A DNA stretch of 64,000 bases from Morella rubra (taxonomy: Eukaryota; Streptophyta; Magnoliopsida; Fagales; Myricaceae). A program made the position numbers and the translations under genes. How positions within the stretch are numbered: position 1 is the first letter of the stretch; each line of letters opens with the position of its first letter. Positions 34,683 through 46,200 of this stretch are shown here, piece after piece. The stretch covers positions 35,983,742-36,047,741 of the forward strand of contig CM025855.1 of the NCBI GenBank assembly GCA_003952965.2, given 5' to 3'. The notes under the pieces are model-generated. The model did no database searches and was not told the DNA's origin. It was given only the letters and a program-made list of their open reading frames with translations.

Positions 34683-35543
34683 TAGGCCTGAACAGATTTG
34701 GGCCAGAACTGAACGGGCCAACCCAAACTGGCCGAAACTGATTGGGCCCGGCCGGTTCTGGGATAGCCCGGTTCGGCTATCGGCCCAAAAAACTTCAAAA
34801 CCAAGGGCCTCGGTTTGGCCCACGGTTTTGAGGGCCCAAGGCGCCGAACCGAGGGCCCCCAGGTAATTTCACTTCCTTTTTTTTGTTTTTATTTTTGTAA
34901 TCCCCCCTTTTAACTTATTTCCCAGTTGCCCTCCCCCTTTCACGAGTCACGACCCTCCCCCCTTCTCTTTCACCTTGAAAGATGGCCCTCTTCACACTTC
35001 AGCCTGAAATCCTGCCGCCGACGTCATCTCTCTTACCGACATCAACTCTGTCTCTCTCTCTCACACGCAGATCTACTCTCTCACTCTCAACCATTCCCCT
35101 CTCAACATGTATAACAGCACCGGTAATGGCAGAAGCCAAAGGTGAAGCTAGAAAGGTTGTTGTGTTCCCTAATTTTTTCCAGAGATCAGAGCGATAGATT
35201 AGCCAAGTAATTTTTTTTGAGTGATTATTAGCCAGTAAATTTGACGGACAAGAGCTCCTTTCGAATCACTTGTGGGCTGTGAGTAGTTCTTTTTTGCAGA
35301 GGTGCATTGATTTTTGAATACTCGATCATCTTCTCAATAAATTCACTTGATTTTGCACCAAGAAATCTTTGTTTACTTGGGAATCAACCGACCGAATCGG
35401 GCCAACCACCGAATCTAGTTGGCCCGGCTGGTTCTCCCAACCGATGGTTCGACCGTCGGTTGGGAGTTTACAAGAACCAAACCTCACGGTTTGGTTCTCG
35501 GTTGGGGCTGAAAACCGAACCGAGGGTTCTGTTTTCACCCCTA
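34683..35543. mobile_element. Non-autonomous hAT-type element, 861 bp
   Basis: It starts TAGGCCTGAAC and ends TTTTCACCCCTA, flanked by 8-bp CTAAAACT (34675-34682) and CTAAAGAT (35544-35551), 6 of 8 matching. Subterminal regions on both sides are dense in GGCCC/GGGCC and CCGAACCGAGGG, CGGTTTGG motifs. No transposase frame exists. The interior has a CT-rich stretch (34.93-35.11 kb). Confidence 0.65.
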
Positions 35544-35569
35544 CTAAAGATGGAGGAGGATTATATTAT

Positions 35570-37609
35570 GTGATTGGCTGTAATATTGCAGGCCCGGCCC
35601 GATTGAAAACACACATGCCCAGCTGTAGTCCCCACGGTCCAGCCCAGCAAGAATGCACTGGTCTGGTCGTTACTCCCTAAGAGCCCCAAAATTAAGAGTG
35701 CCCTCCAAGGCCTTCGGCCTTCACGCAAACAAGGGATCTTTCCCTCCAAACCCACACCACCAACATTTAAAGTATCCTAAAGATCCCCAACACCCAGACT
35801 CCTACAGGGATTCTAAGACCTAAGATACCAAGACCCCCACCAGGACTCATACTCTCACGCATATAAGTAAGCCAGGTATGCTCCTCTATTTTTCATGCTT
35901 TACTTACTATACCAACATTGCTACTCCCCTGATTTCTGACTTAGGCATTGGAGCTTTCACGCCCGACGTTGCCCCTCTCCTTCTCCACCTTTGCAGGTTC
36001 AGCAGGCCCTGGCCTTCGGTGATTCTCAACATCATCAGTTGGCGCCATCTGTGGGAATCCTCAAACACCAATCTAACAACCCTTTCACCATCTATCATGA
36101 CTTCCCCCACTGACATCCCCAACAACAATTCACCACCCCAAAAACCAATCCAGAACGCACCCCCAGTAGTGACACGCTACTAGCCGCGTTGGTGTCCACC
36201 GTTGAGAACTTGGCGCACCAGATCAGCACGATCCCCAAGCAACCTCCCACCCCTCCAAGATCTGTGGTGTTACCCCCACGTGAAGACACTGCAGACAACC
36301 ATTTGGCTCGTCAACTCCCTGAATACCTTGAGGTGGATAATTGGCAAGCCACCATTTGTGACCAGATCGCCGGGCAGGAGAAACAGATTCGGTTACTCCA
36401 ACAGCAATTCAGCAAAATGGAAAATCCCAAGACAAAAGACTCTCTCCCTACCGGAGTAGGCAGCTCTAAGTTCACATTCAAGGTACTAGCATGTCCCCTG
36501 CCTCCGCGTTTTCGGCCACCCCAGATTGACCTATTCGATGGTTCTGGTGACCCCTGCAATTATTTGGAAGTCTTCCGCCTACACATGCACGTCCAGTCGT
36601 ACACGGATCCCATTCTTTGTCGGGCGTTTTCACTGACACTCAAAGGATCCGCCCAACAATGGTTATCTGGTTTATCGGCTGGCACCATAGATGACTTCGA
36701 CACCCTCAGCACCCAGGTCTTGAGCCATTTCATATCTAACCGGCGGATTATGCATCCCACCTTCTACTTATTCAGTGTCAAGTAGGGCCCCAAAGAAAGT
36801 TTGTGCCGATAGATAGCACATTTCAATCGGGAGGCTATCACGGTGCTTCAGGCCACTGATAAAGCCAAGCTCATGGCGCTAATCACGGGGCTCCAGCCAA
36901 GTGACTTTCTCAAGACCTTCATGCGAAAGGCTCCCGTCAGTTTCGCCGACGCCATGATCAGGGCTCAGAAGCATATGGATTTCGAAGATCTGTTCACTGT
37001 GCGCCTCCACACTACAGCCCCTGATCAACAGAGAGAGAAACAAGAACGAGACGTTGATCGTTTACATGGAAGGAACCAGCGGCGGCGCCAAGGCCGACGT
37101 TTCTTCCTTACCTTCACAGCTCTCAATGCTCCCCCGAGAGAGATCCTCTTGCAAATAAAGCAGGACTCGAGCGTCAGATGGACCCTGAAGCTTAAATCAC
37201 CACCAGAAAAGCGAGATCGAAGCAAGTTTACGAGTTCCATGAAGACCATGGACATACTACTAACAACTGTTTCGAACTCAAACAACAATTTGCTCCATCA
37301 AGGCAAGTTATGGCAGTTCATATTAGAGCACGACACGCTAAAGAGGGAGCAACGTCGCAGGCAATAACGCGAGCGAACTCCACACCTAGACCACCAACTT
37401 CCTCGGAATGAGATACCAGAGCAGGCAGACTTACCTCCTCCCCCTCCCAGAGGCGAAGTTAGGATAATTGTGGGAGGACACCATATTGGCGATTCCAGCA
37501 GACGAGCCCAGAAAAATTACATGTGGGAGATTCAGCACCTGCAGGTGTTCCTCGCAGAACACCACCCGAAACAACTCAAAACGGACGGCACACCCATCAC
37601 ATTTACAAA
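35570..37609 (+). mobile_element. Ty3/gypsy fossil: 5' LTR, primer site, gag
   Basis: The 5' LTR runs from about 35570 to 36035. It is followed by a primer-binding-site region at ~36040-36057 (TTGGCGCCATCTGTGGGA) and gag (about 36097-37600), with the capsid-type block around FDGSGDPCNYLEVFR and FSLTLKGSAQQWLSGL. It is broken in several places, and everything 3' of gag (pol, 3' LTR) is absent. It ends abruptly where sequence duplicated from the ATG1t gene begins. Old; no function expected. Confidence 0.8.
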
Positions 37610-39625
37610 CAAGTGATTATGCTGAGACAGTTTGTGGCTCCCCATTATATATGGCTCCAGAAGTTCTTCAATTCCAAAGATATGATGAGAAGGTAAGATC
37701 TTTGCTAAATATTGCACTTTTATCCTGAACCGAGAATAACTTAAAAGTTAGGGCTTGAGTATAGGTTGACATGTGGAGTATGGGCGCGATTCTTTTTGAG
37801 CTTCTGAATGGCTATCCACCTTTTGGTGGTAGGACTAATGTTCAGGTACTACAGTAAGGTAGTTTTCTACATATCAAAGTTGTCCTTATTTAATGGTTAT
37901 TCATACGTGCTAGCTCCAATCTTACTTTTGTTTTCCTGATCAGCTGCTACGGAACATCAAGTCATGTACATCTCTTCCATATTCCCACTCGATCCTTCCG
38001 GTTTTGAATCCAGACTGTGTCGATATGTGTTCAAGGCTGCTATCTATAAATCCAGGTTTAGCATATTGCCTCAACTGGAAGTGTATTTTTGTTATACACC
38101 TGTTTCCAAAAAACAATGTTTTATTCTTGAATCATTTTTTAGGCTTTTACCTCACAGGTTCATATAATGTTGCAGTGGACTGGCTCTCCTTCAATGAATT
38201 TTCTCAGCATATATTTTTGAGAATAAAATGAGGGGCAACTTGAATGCAACTCTTGGAGCTCCTGAGCTGCAGGATTATGTCAAAGGTATAAAATGAAGGA
38301 TCAATTACTTACATTCCCATTCCAGTGCCTCAGCTTTGATATTTCTCTCCTCCTCTTTCCTTCTGTAGCAGTCCAACTGCAACTAAGAATTCGTCTCTGA
38401 TCACTCCTTGCTGCTCTTGCCTGAATACTCAATTAAAGCTGCAAGCCAGGGGTTTCTTCTTGGTTTCTTGAAGAAGTTTGATTTAGTTTTCTGTCAACTG
38501 GTACATAGATCTGGTTTAGTCCTGTAGTTCTCTCGAATATGAGAAAGAAATTCTTGATAGTGGAAATGGAAACATAATTGAAGTGGTCTCGGCCATTGTG
38601 TTATCTTTTATGATGAGATGGTGTTTGTGTTTTTACTATCTTCAATCTGTCATATGAAAGAAAGAATCTCAATAGATTTTTACATTGTCAATCAAAGTTT
38701 ATGTCTGAAGATCATGCTTCAGGTTACTGTCTGCCTGGAAATACTTCCAACAAAACAAGGACACATTCAGATGATGTGGGGTGTGGCTCCTCGTCATTGA
38801 GCCGCTTCACTGGTTGGAGATTTGCAATGGACAACATTTTCTGCGTTGCTATGTCCAAATATTATTATTATTATTTTTTCTAAGCAAGGTGTGTTCCATA
38901 AAAAAGGACAATCAAGGGGGAAACCTTGGATTGTCGCTAGAAAGACACTGAACAGGAATACAGGATGAAGGAATGTTTCTAAACATCATCTCATGGGTTG
39001 CCCTTGCTATGGCCAAATATTTGCTGATGTCAGTTTTATGTATGGTGAATTGATGATATAGTTCTGAGCATGTTTATTTCAAATCTACTTGTTTCGCATG
39101 CCCCGGTTGCAAGGGATCCTGTTTCACGTACCAGCATGTCAAAGAATTGCTTTTAGTAAACTTTAGTTTAGTGTTCGCCATGAATAGACATTTCTGATAG
39201 CAGAACTCGTGATAAAATATCTGAGGCCAATATGCCGTGGTTTATCACCTATAAACTGAAATGGAATTGAGATATATTTGCTCATAGTTTAGATATTTTT
39301 CATCAGGTTAAAGTAACAGTGTGTGTTTTTTTTTTTTTAAGATTAAGGTTTTCTAGACCGCTTAAAAATGCCACTGCTAAAAGTTAAAGCAGTAAATTTG
39401 GCCGGAGATCAACTTTATCGACTCTGCGGCTAGCTCCACAAACATTTGATCTCTTCCTTTTGGGAACCAATTTCTTTGGCCACTCCGAAGTCCTATGTGT
39501 GGTCTTGCATATGCGTCCTAGAAGACCAATACATCCTTCGATAATAACAATCTTCTCTTGCCTCGAAATTTCTTTGCATCCTCCCTGTCTGTAATGTCAT
39601 GGCCACACTTTTGAAGGTCCGTAGG
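37610..39625 (+). pseudogene. Partial duplicate of the ATG1t locus
   Basis: Copy of 30234-32480. It begins inside exon 5 ([20 protein letters not shown]) and keeps exons 6, 7 and 8 with their introns and the same TGA after FLRIK, followed by the 3' flank. Promoter, ATP-binding lobe, HRD and DFG exons are missing, so it cannot make a kinase. Introns are retained, so duplication was at DNA level. Similarity is high, with scattered substitutions. It lacks a ~40-bp piece present in the original after CTGCAGGATT and lacks the LINE at 30971. Left junction: gypsy fossil. Right junction: a hAT element at 39626. Confidence 0.9.
38864..39003 (-). mobile_element. Small retroposon with (AAT)n tail in the ATG1t copy
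   Basis: About 140 bp between direct repeats TTGCTATGTCCAAATATT (38846-38863) and TTGCTATGGCCAAATATT (39004-39021). The minus strand ends in an A-rich (AAT)n tail. It is absent from the corresponding place in the original locus. It may be a 3' LINE fragment or a SINE; no coding sequence. Confidence 0.7.
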
Positions 39626-40040
39626 CAGTGGCGGATCCAGGATCAAAATTTATGAGGGTTGAACTTTAAACGCAAAATGACAAGAATTTTTTTTCCTTCG
39701 TAATGCAAAAAATTTTCTTAGAGTTACAATATCGAAAATTAAAGACTAAAAATATTAAAAATAATAGAATACACGTACCGTACTATGTACTACGACTGAG
39801 AGATGACAATTGCATCCTACGTTTTTGCATCTTTTGAAAATGTTGCAAAATGGCTTCGTTTCAATATTTTAAAAACTTCTTGCTCGATGTACACTACCAT
39901 GCAATTATTCATCCAGCCATCTCCCATTCTATTACGCAAATCACTCTTGATGATATTCATCGCAGAAAATACTCTTTCAACGGTCGCAGTTGCAACTGAT
40001 AGTGTATTTTTGAACTACTATCGTTTCAGAAAGTAGCCAC
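39626..40040 (-). mobile_element. hAT transposon (TTF-type/Tip100-like), 3' end
   Basis: The terminus CAGTGGCGGATCCAGGAT begins exactly where the ATG1t duplication stops (GGTCCGTAGG). From there inward come a 3' untranslated region and the transposase C-terminus on the minus strand. The same terminal 190 bp, including ACGGTAC..GTACTACG.CTGAGAG, occurs in the element at 13614-14952. The opposite terminus (GCCACTG) was not found, so the element is truncated or extends beyond my recognition through later insertions. Confidence 0.7.
39817..40011 (-). pseudogene. hAT transposase C-terminal (dimerisation) fragment
   Basis: The minus-strand frame reads LSVATATVERVFSAMNIIKS, then DLRNRMGDGWMNNCMVVYIE and KILKRSHFATFS, ending in a stop. 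This is the hAT C-terminal dimerisation signature (VATATVERxFSAMxxIKxxLRNRMxDxWxNxxxxxYIE). About 60 residues remain, with nothing of the catalytic core. Confidence 0.75.
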
Positions 40041-40059
40041 GGATCTCAAAATTCAAATC

Positions 40060-40440
40060 CAAATTCCAATCTAATTACAATTCATATTACAATCAAATTA
40101 ATTAAAAATGATACTATTAAAAAAATCCCCAATTCACAAAATGTCAAAATCCCTAATTCAAATCCAAATTACAATCTAATTACATTGCATTCAATTAATA
40201 TTACAATCAAATTAATTAAAAATGATACTATTAAAAAAAATCCCCAATTTCACAAAATGTCAAAATCCCTAATTCAAATCCAAATTACAATCTAATTACA
40301 TTGCATTCAATTGATATTACAATCAAATTAATTAAAAATGATACTATTAAAAAAAATCCCCAATGTCACAAAAGGTCAAAATCCCTAATTCAAATCCAAA
40401 TTACAATCTAATTACATTGCATTCAATTGATATTACAATC
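40060..40440. repeat. ~117-bp tandem repeat, about 3.3 copies
   Basis: The unit containing CAAATTACAATCTAATTACA, CAATCAAATTAATTAAAAAT and GATACTATTAAAAAAA is repeated with few changes. Very AT-rich, possibly part of the neighbouring hAT element. Confidence 0.85.
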
Positions 40441-40489
40441 AAATTATTCAAAAATGAAAACAATTTCACAAACCAATTCAAATAAACAG

Positions 40490-40680
40490 TTTCACAAATC
40501 ACATATATCCAAATTCCAAACCAATTCAATCCCATCCTCCAACAATTTCACAAACCATAAATATCCAAACCAATTCAATCTCATCCTCCAACAATTTCAC
40601 AACCCACAAATATCCAAACCAATTCAATCCCATCCTCCAACAATTTCACAAATCATAAAATTCCAAACCCTAAAGCATTT
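40490..40680. repeat. ~47-bp tandem repeat, 3-4 copies
   Basis: The unit is built of ATATCCAAACCAATTCAATC plus CCATCCTCCAACAATTTCAC, repeated head to tail directly after the 117-bp array. Confidence 0.8.
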
Positions 40681-40689
40681 TTAGCATAC

Positions 40690-40931
40690 TAAATAAATGA
40701 ATTTTTCTACTTAATTGTAGATAGAGAATCTTGAATAGAGAGACGTACTAGGGGTCGGAGGTCCAGCAATTTTCAAGTGTAAAATCTCAAGGATCCTGCA
40801 AAAATTGAAACCGTCAAAAATCAAAATAATGAGATTGAGAATTTGAGAGAGAGCTGAGAGTCAAGTGAGAGAGGCAGAGACCAAGAGTTTAGAGTTAAAG
40901 AGAGAGGCAGAGCCGACAGCCGCAGAGAGCA

Positions 40932-40965
<34 letters not shown>

Positions 40966-41256
40966 TGAGAATCTGAGATCACCGTCTGGTCGTCTGGACG
41001 CTGGTGCTGCGGCCTGCAGTGGTGAGGTACAGCTGCAGTGGTGCGGCGCAGCGGCTGGATGCTGGTGCAGTGGTGCTGCTACAATGGTGCGACAGTGGGT
41101 GGTGGTTCGGTGGACAACGGGGCAGTGGGCACGATGGTGCAGCAGTGGGGGAGAAAGAGAGAAGGAGGGAAAATTCGAAGAGAGAGAGAGTGCGGAAGGA
41201 GAATCTGTTTTGTTAAAACAGGGTGAAACGCACTGTTTCACCCTATTTTGATTTTT
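40690..41256. other. GA-rich and GC-rich spacer before the MULE
   Basis: (GA)n-rich sequence (40.84-40.97 kb) followed by a GGTGC/CAGTGG-rich stretch (40.98-41.15 kb). Open frames run through it on both strands because of composition. No gene is supported. Confidence 0.45.
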
Positions 41257-41467
41257 TTTTGGGGTAAACTCATAGTTAGCCCCATATCTTTGGGGCAAAA
41301 TCAAGTTACTACCCTTATTTTCCAAACCAACAATTTGAGACCCCTATCTTTCAAAATCACTCAATCCTCGCCCCCGTTTAAATTCACCGTGAAATGAGAC
41401 GGTTTTTCGTGCACGTGCGTCTCACGTGCATCTACTCCACCCAAATTGACGAATCTGCCCTCAGTAA
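41257..41467 (+). repeat. Left terminal inverted repeat of the MULE (211 bp)
   Basis: Matches 48608-48818 inverted, with two substitutions and two single-base G/C-run differences. It includes the ACGTGCGTCTCACGTG block, rich in CACGTG-like E/G-box cores, a plausible transposase or promoter site. Confidence 0.93.
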
Positions 41468-42000
41468 GTGTGAGATCTATCTTCCCCATCTCTCGCACAA
41501 ACTCAGCTCCCCCTACTCAACATTCGGCCTCTCTGCCCAAGACCTTCGGCTTTCTCTCCTTTGAACTCAGCTTTTGCCTTTAGCTTCCTGCAACCCATCG
41601 TCATTGGAGAAGGTAGCACTCGACTCCTCCATTTTCTCTTGGGTTTTTTTGTTTATTTTTTTGCTTGGTTTGGTGCGGTGTTTCCGTTTTTTATGAGTTT
41701 GGTCTGGTGTTCCCATTTGGTCATTCCTCCTTTAGAGACCATCAAGATGAAACAACTTCAAAATGACTACAAAAAAACAGTAAGAGAAGAACCCAGAGCT
41801 AGCTTCCCAAATTTCAAAGAAACCGAGCTATTGATTGTGAAAGTGGATGGTTTATTTCGCTGCAATTTTGTTAAAGCTTCCCCTTGCAATTTTGTTAAAT
41901 CTTCCCGTTAAAGATAAAGCTTCCCATTGCACTTTTGTTATTTACTCTTATTACACTGAAAATTTAGTAAGGTACTGCACTGTTTTTTCCAGCCTTTGAA

Positions 42001-42776
42001 ATGTCTGTTTCACACATAACTGGTAGCTCGGGAACTGTTGAAAGTGGAGCCTCTACAGAGGGCCCAAAATGTTATTGTGATCTGAAAGCAAAATCGACTA
42101 TTGCCTTTACGAAGGAAAACTTTGGGAGACGATTTTGGGGTTGTGTGAAATTCAAGGTTAGTGTTTTATTTTTTTAATTGGTTGTTAATGTATATTCTGG
42201 TAATGTACATCAATTGGTTTTGCATGTTTAATAATGTTATAGTAATGTACATCAATTAGTTACGAATATTTATTAAAGGGTTTTGGTTTGTTCTGTGGTA
42301 CTCTTTATTAGCTCGGTGAAATTTTTATATCACAGGACGGAGGTCATTGCAACTATTTTGCATGGAGAGATCCTAAAATGTGTTCGTATGGACGAAGGGT
42401 TATCACAAAACTCCGAGCAATGCATTCACAGTCGCGTGGTGAACAGTGTACTTGGGAATCAATTGAGAGAGAGCCCCGTCATGAAACTGAAGTCATTGTT
42501 GCGATGACTGAGCAACATCGAGAAGAGATCGTAAATATGTCGAAGCAGCATTGCATAGAAATTGAGAAGTTGAATGTGCAAAATCGAGCCAACATTGATG
42601 CTATGATCGTTCAACATCGGCTGGAGATTGATGTGGAGAGAAGGGTTTCAGATGTTAAGATCAGTGGTTATAGGGCTGCTTTAGGTGTTTGCTTGTTTCT
42701 TATTTTTGGAATTTTTGCTGCTCATATATTCAGTACCGGATTGTGTACCCCTTTGAAGCTTATGTTAGCCGCATGA
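42001..42776 (+). CDS. GRF-type zinc finger protein with coiled coil and C-terminal membrane helix, 198 aa
   Basis: Two exons, 42001-42156 and 42336-42776, joined at phase 0 by a GT-AG intron. The zinc finger follows a Ser-rich start: K-C-Y-C (residues 24-26), FGRRFWGC (47) and, after the junction, DGGHCNYFAWRD. This is the C-x-C...F-x-x-C...C-x-F-x-W pattern of GRF domains (nucleic-acid-binding fingers of TOP3A, APE2 and many plant proteins). It is followed by a ~60-aa coiled coil (EQHREEIVNMSKQHCIEIEK) and a hydrophobic helix near the C-terminus (ALGVCLFLIFGIFAAHIF). It lies inside the MULE inverted repeats, convergent with the transposase gene, in the position of mudrB. Whether it serves transposition or is a captured host gene cannot be told; GRF proteins of this build are common in plant genomes. 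Confidence 0.8.
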
Positions 42777-42859
42777 GATGTTTATTTTAGTGTCCAAAGT
42801 CGTGACAAAATTGATGTTATGTAGTAACTGAATTTTAGTATCCAAAGTCGGGACGAAAT

Positions 42860-43140
42860 TGATGCTAAGTAACTACAATTTACATCCAAAAAAAGAAGCA
42901 GTTGCCATTTAGATCCAAAATAAGCAGTTGCCATTTACATCCAAAATAAGTACCTGCCACTTACATCCAAAATAACTACCTGACATTTACATCCAAAATA
43001 AGTACCTGCCACTTACATCCAAAATAATTACCTGACATTTACATCCAAAATAAGTACCTGCCACTTACATCTAAAATAAGTAGCTGTCATTTACATCCAA
43101 AAAGAAGCAGCTGTCATTTACATCCAACATAAGTAGTTGC
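42860..43140. repeat. ~23/46-bp tandem repeat between the two MULE genes
   Basis: Repeats of the form CATTTACATCCAAAATAAGT and ACCTGCCACTTACATCCAAA, about ten units. They occupy the space between the stop codons of the convergent genes and may act as a shared 3' region. Confidence 0.85.
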
Positions 43141-43208
43141 TATTACATTTCCCACAAAATATCAGTAACATGTATCATGTACTCAATCATGTATCTCCCA
43201 ATAAAGTC

Positions 43209-46200
43209 CTATATCTGCCAACGAGGCTTTTTCCCTTTGTCTTTCACTCCCTTGGACTTTGTAAGTGGAGCTTTATCATTGTCTGCTGCTCCACTGCCCA
43301 AAGGGGGCTGCGAAACTCGAAACTGAACACCTCCACGACCAGGGGGCCCCCAAGAGCACCTTACACCTGCTCCCGCTTTTGAAGCTGTTAGGTCGATTAC
43401 GACAGGTGTGCTCTGGGAACCGCCTTGCGACCCGAATTTTTGCAATCGGCTTGAGGTCCGCATTCGTATGCGAGAGGCAATCCCTGTTGCAGCTACAATG
43501 CTTCTGGTAGATGGGGGATTCTTCCTTGCGGGATGCATCTGCAATGACTCCGCAGCTGGGGCTTCCTTGTATGGAGTCTCAGCTCGACATGCTTTCTTTC
43601 TTGAGACCTGCAAAATCGAAGTAATTATTAGTCTCTCCAAAAAACATACAGCCTTGGTTGTATAAGTTATGTGTGCTGACTCACCCTGACTGCTGCTACT
43701 GCATTATCATTAACTTCAACAATCCCAGACAATAGCTGTGATAGTCGTCGGCTTCTTGTAAGCTACGCAAAAAAAATGTTACCAAAAGTTTCAGTAAAAG
43801 AGTCATATGTATCCTTGATGTTAACTTAATATGTTAGCAAACATACAGGTACACTAAGCGGCTCGCCGGTAGATTGTGATGGAGTCTCTTCATCACGTAA
43901 GTGTGGTATCTGAATGCTCTAATGTAAACACAAAATAAAATGTCTATCAGTGACAGTTCGTAAGTGACTTATGTTTCTAAAACTAGAATACTCACGTGTG
44001 TAGTGCTATGTGTACTTGGGGTAGATTGCAATGGAGGTTCATCACGTATTCTGGTCCCCGTTGGCTCTAAAATAATCAATAAAACCGACCATGTAAAAGT
44101 CAGAATCTACCAATCCTTTTTTGAGAAATCATATGAAAATGTGTCCAAATGATTACCTCTCGTGTTCTTCGTGTACTTGGGGTAGATTGGGAGGGAGGTC
44201 CATCACATAGTTGAGGTCCTACTTGTGTCTAAAATAATCAAATAAGTCGAAGGAAGGCAAAAGTCAAACAAAAAGCAAACTGCCATTTCCAAATCAATTG
44301 TAAGTACGAATGCTTACCTTCCGTGTACTCCGAGTACTTGGGGTAGATTGGGAGGGTGCTTCGTCACGTAAATGTGCGGCCCTCGTGGTCTGCGTAAACA
44401 TTGGGACAAAAAATCAGATACGGTTTCAAAATAGGGAATCTAAAAAGGGAATCACACAAACCTGTCTGTTGCTACGGGTACTTGGGGTAGATTGCGATGG
44501 TGGAGGTCCACTAGTAAATGGTGCTTCCGGTGCAGCCGCGGTACTTGGAACCCTTTGTGATGCTTGTCTTCTATTCAAGCGTGGACACGTCCTTTTGTTG
44601 TGACCCATCTCCTTACACTCAGAGCATAAAACCCCACTTTGTCTTCGTGGAATCCTACCAGTGGGTGTACGCTCATCTGGTCTCCGTTTCCGAAGTTTTT
44701 TAGGTCTGCCAGGATGAGCCCTTGATGGGGGAGGTTCCAGCGTTTCATACGCAGTATGGAGCCATTGTTCCGAAGATGGAACCGGATAAATGACGGGGGA
44801 ATATGCCTTCTGATACGCCTCAATAGTATAGAACCAGTCAACGAAGTCTTCCGGGTTTCTGCCATCATAGACGATAGCAGCAAACCCGTGTGGACACGGG
44901 ATCCCAGTAAGATCCCACCTCCGACAAGAGCATGTCTTCCTATGAATGTTTACCACGTATTGCTTCAAATGACACTCCACCTCAAAAAAACCATCCCCTG
45001 CATACGTAGGAAGGCAGTGGCTTGCCTCTTCACCTATAGACTCCAGTTTCTCAACCGCTCGTGGGCATAATCTACTACTACAACTCCTTATCCCCTCCCT
45101 CTTCTGCTGATACCTCCTCATCAACTTCTTCCGTATCATCTCAACCATAGAAATAATTGGCTTGTCCCGTGCTTGTAAAACATAAGAGTTGAAGCACTCA
45201 CAGAGGTTGTTGACCACAAGATCACTCTTGCTATACGTGTGAAACCATGACCTCGACCAGACACTTGGGTCAATGTTCCTTAGGTAGTCATGCGCCGTAG
45301 GACTCAATGCCTTCAATTCATCCATTTTCTTATTGAACTCGGACTCCGTATATGCTGTCGCTGCACCCCACAGTTTATCCTTCAGTGCTACTCCGCGGTG
45401 ACCAGCATCCCTAAAGTTCGCATAAAGGTGCCGCACACAAAATCGATGATCTGCACCCGGCATCACTACGTCAAATGCTGGAACAAGACCCTACACAAAC
45501 AATTAAAACCTATAAGACGTATGTAATGGAAGAAACAATTAAATTAAGTAATCAAATCAAAGAACTCGTGACCTTTTGTCGATCTGACATGAAGGTCCAA
45601 CCACCCTGAGGAGCAGTCCCAAGATCACCAATTAATGTCTCTAGAAACCAAATCCAACTATCCTTCAATTCGGCCTCGACAATTGCGAATGCAACAGGAT
45701 ACATGTTGTTGTTTGCATCCCGCGCTACTGCACTTAGAAGTTGCCCCTTGAATTCGCCTTTCAAGAAACAACCGTCCAAACAAATAAGGGGCCTACAACC
45801 CATCTTGAAGCCCGTCCTCATTGCGTTAAAAGATACATACAACCGTTGGAAGAACGGTGGCAGCTCTGGTGTAATTCGGTCAGTCATTACTATCAAACAA
45901 GAGCCCCGATTGGTATCCCGTACGGTGGCACAGTAGTCCCACACCTTCCCATATTGCTCCTTGTGGGTTCCGTAGATCTCCTCTAAAGCCCTCTTCTTCG
46001 CCCGATAACATTTCTGCCACCTTGTCTCACATTGCCATTTCCGCTTCACCTCGTCGTATATAGCAGATACAGACATGTTAGGTTGGCTTTTTATTTGGTC
46101 GATCATCTTTTTCGCGATCCATCTAAAACTAATCTGCGAAAGTCTATATCTTCTAGGACATCTATGCTGAGGCTGAATATCCCTGATCTCAAAAGATAGT

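Noticed and set aside
40861-41325. Overlapping open frames on both strands (up to 154 codons)
   Set aside because: They result from GA-rich and GGTGC-rich composition; no protein-like conservation features.
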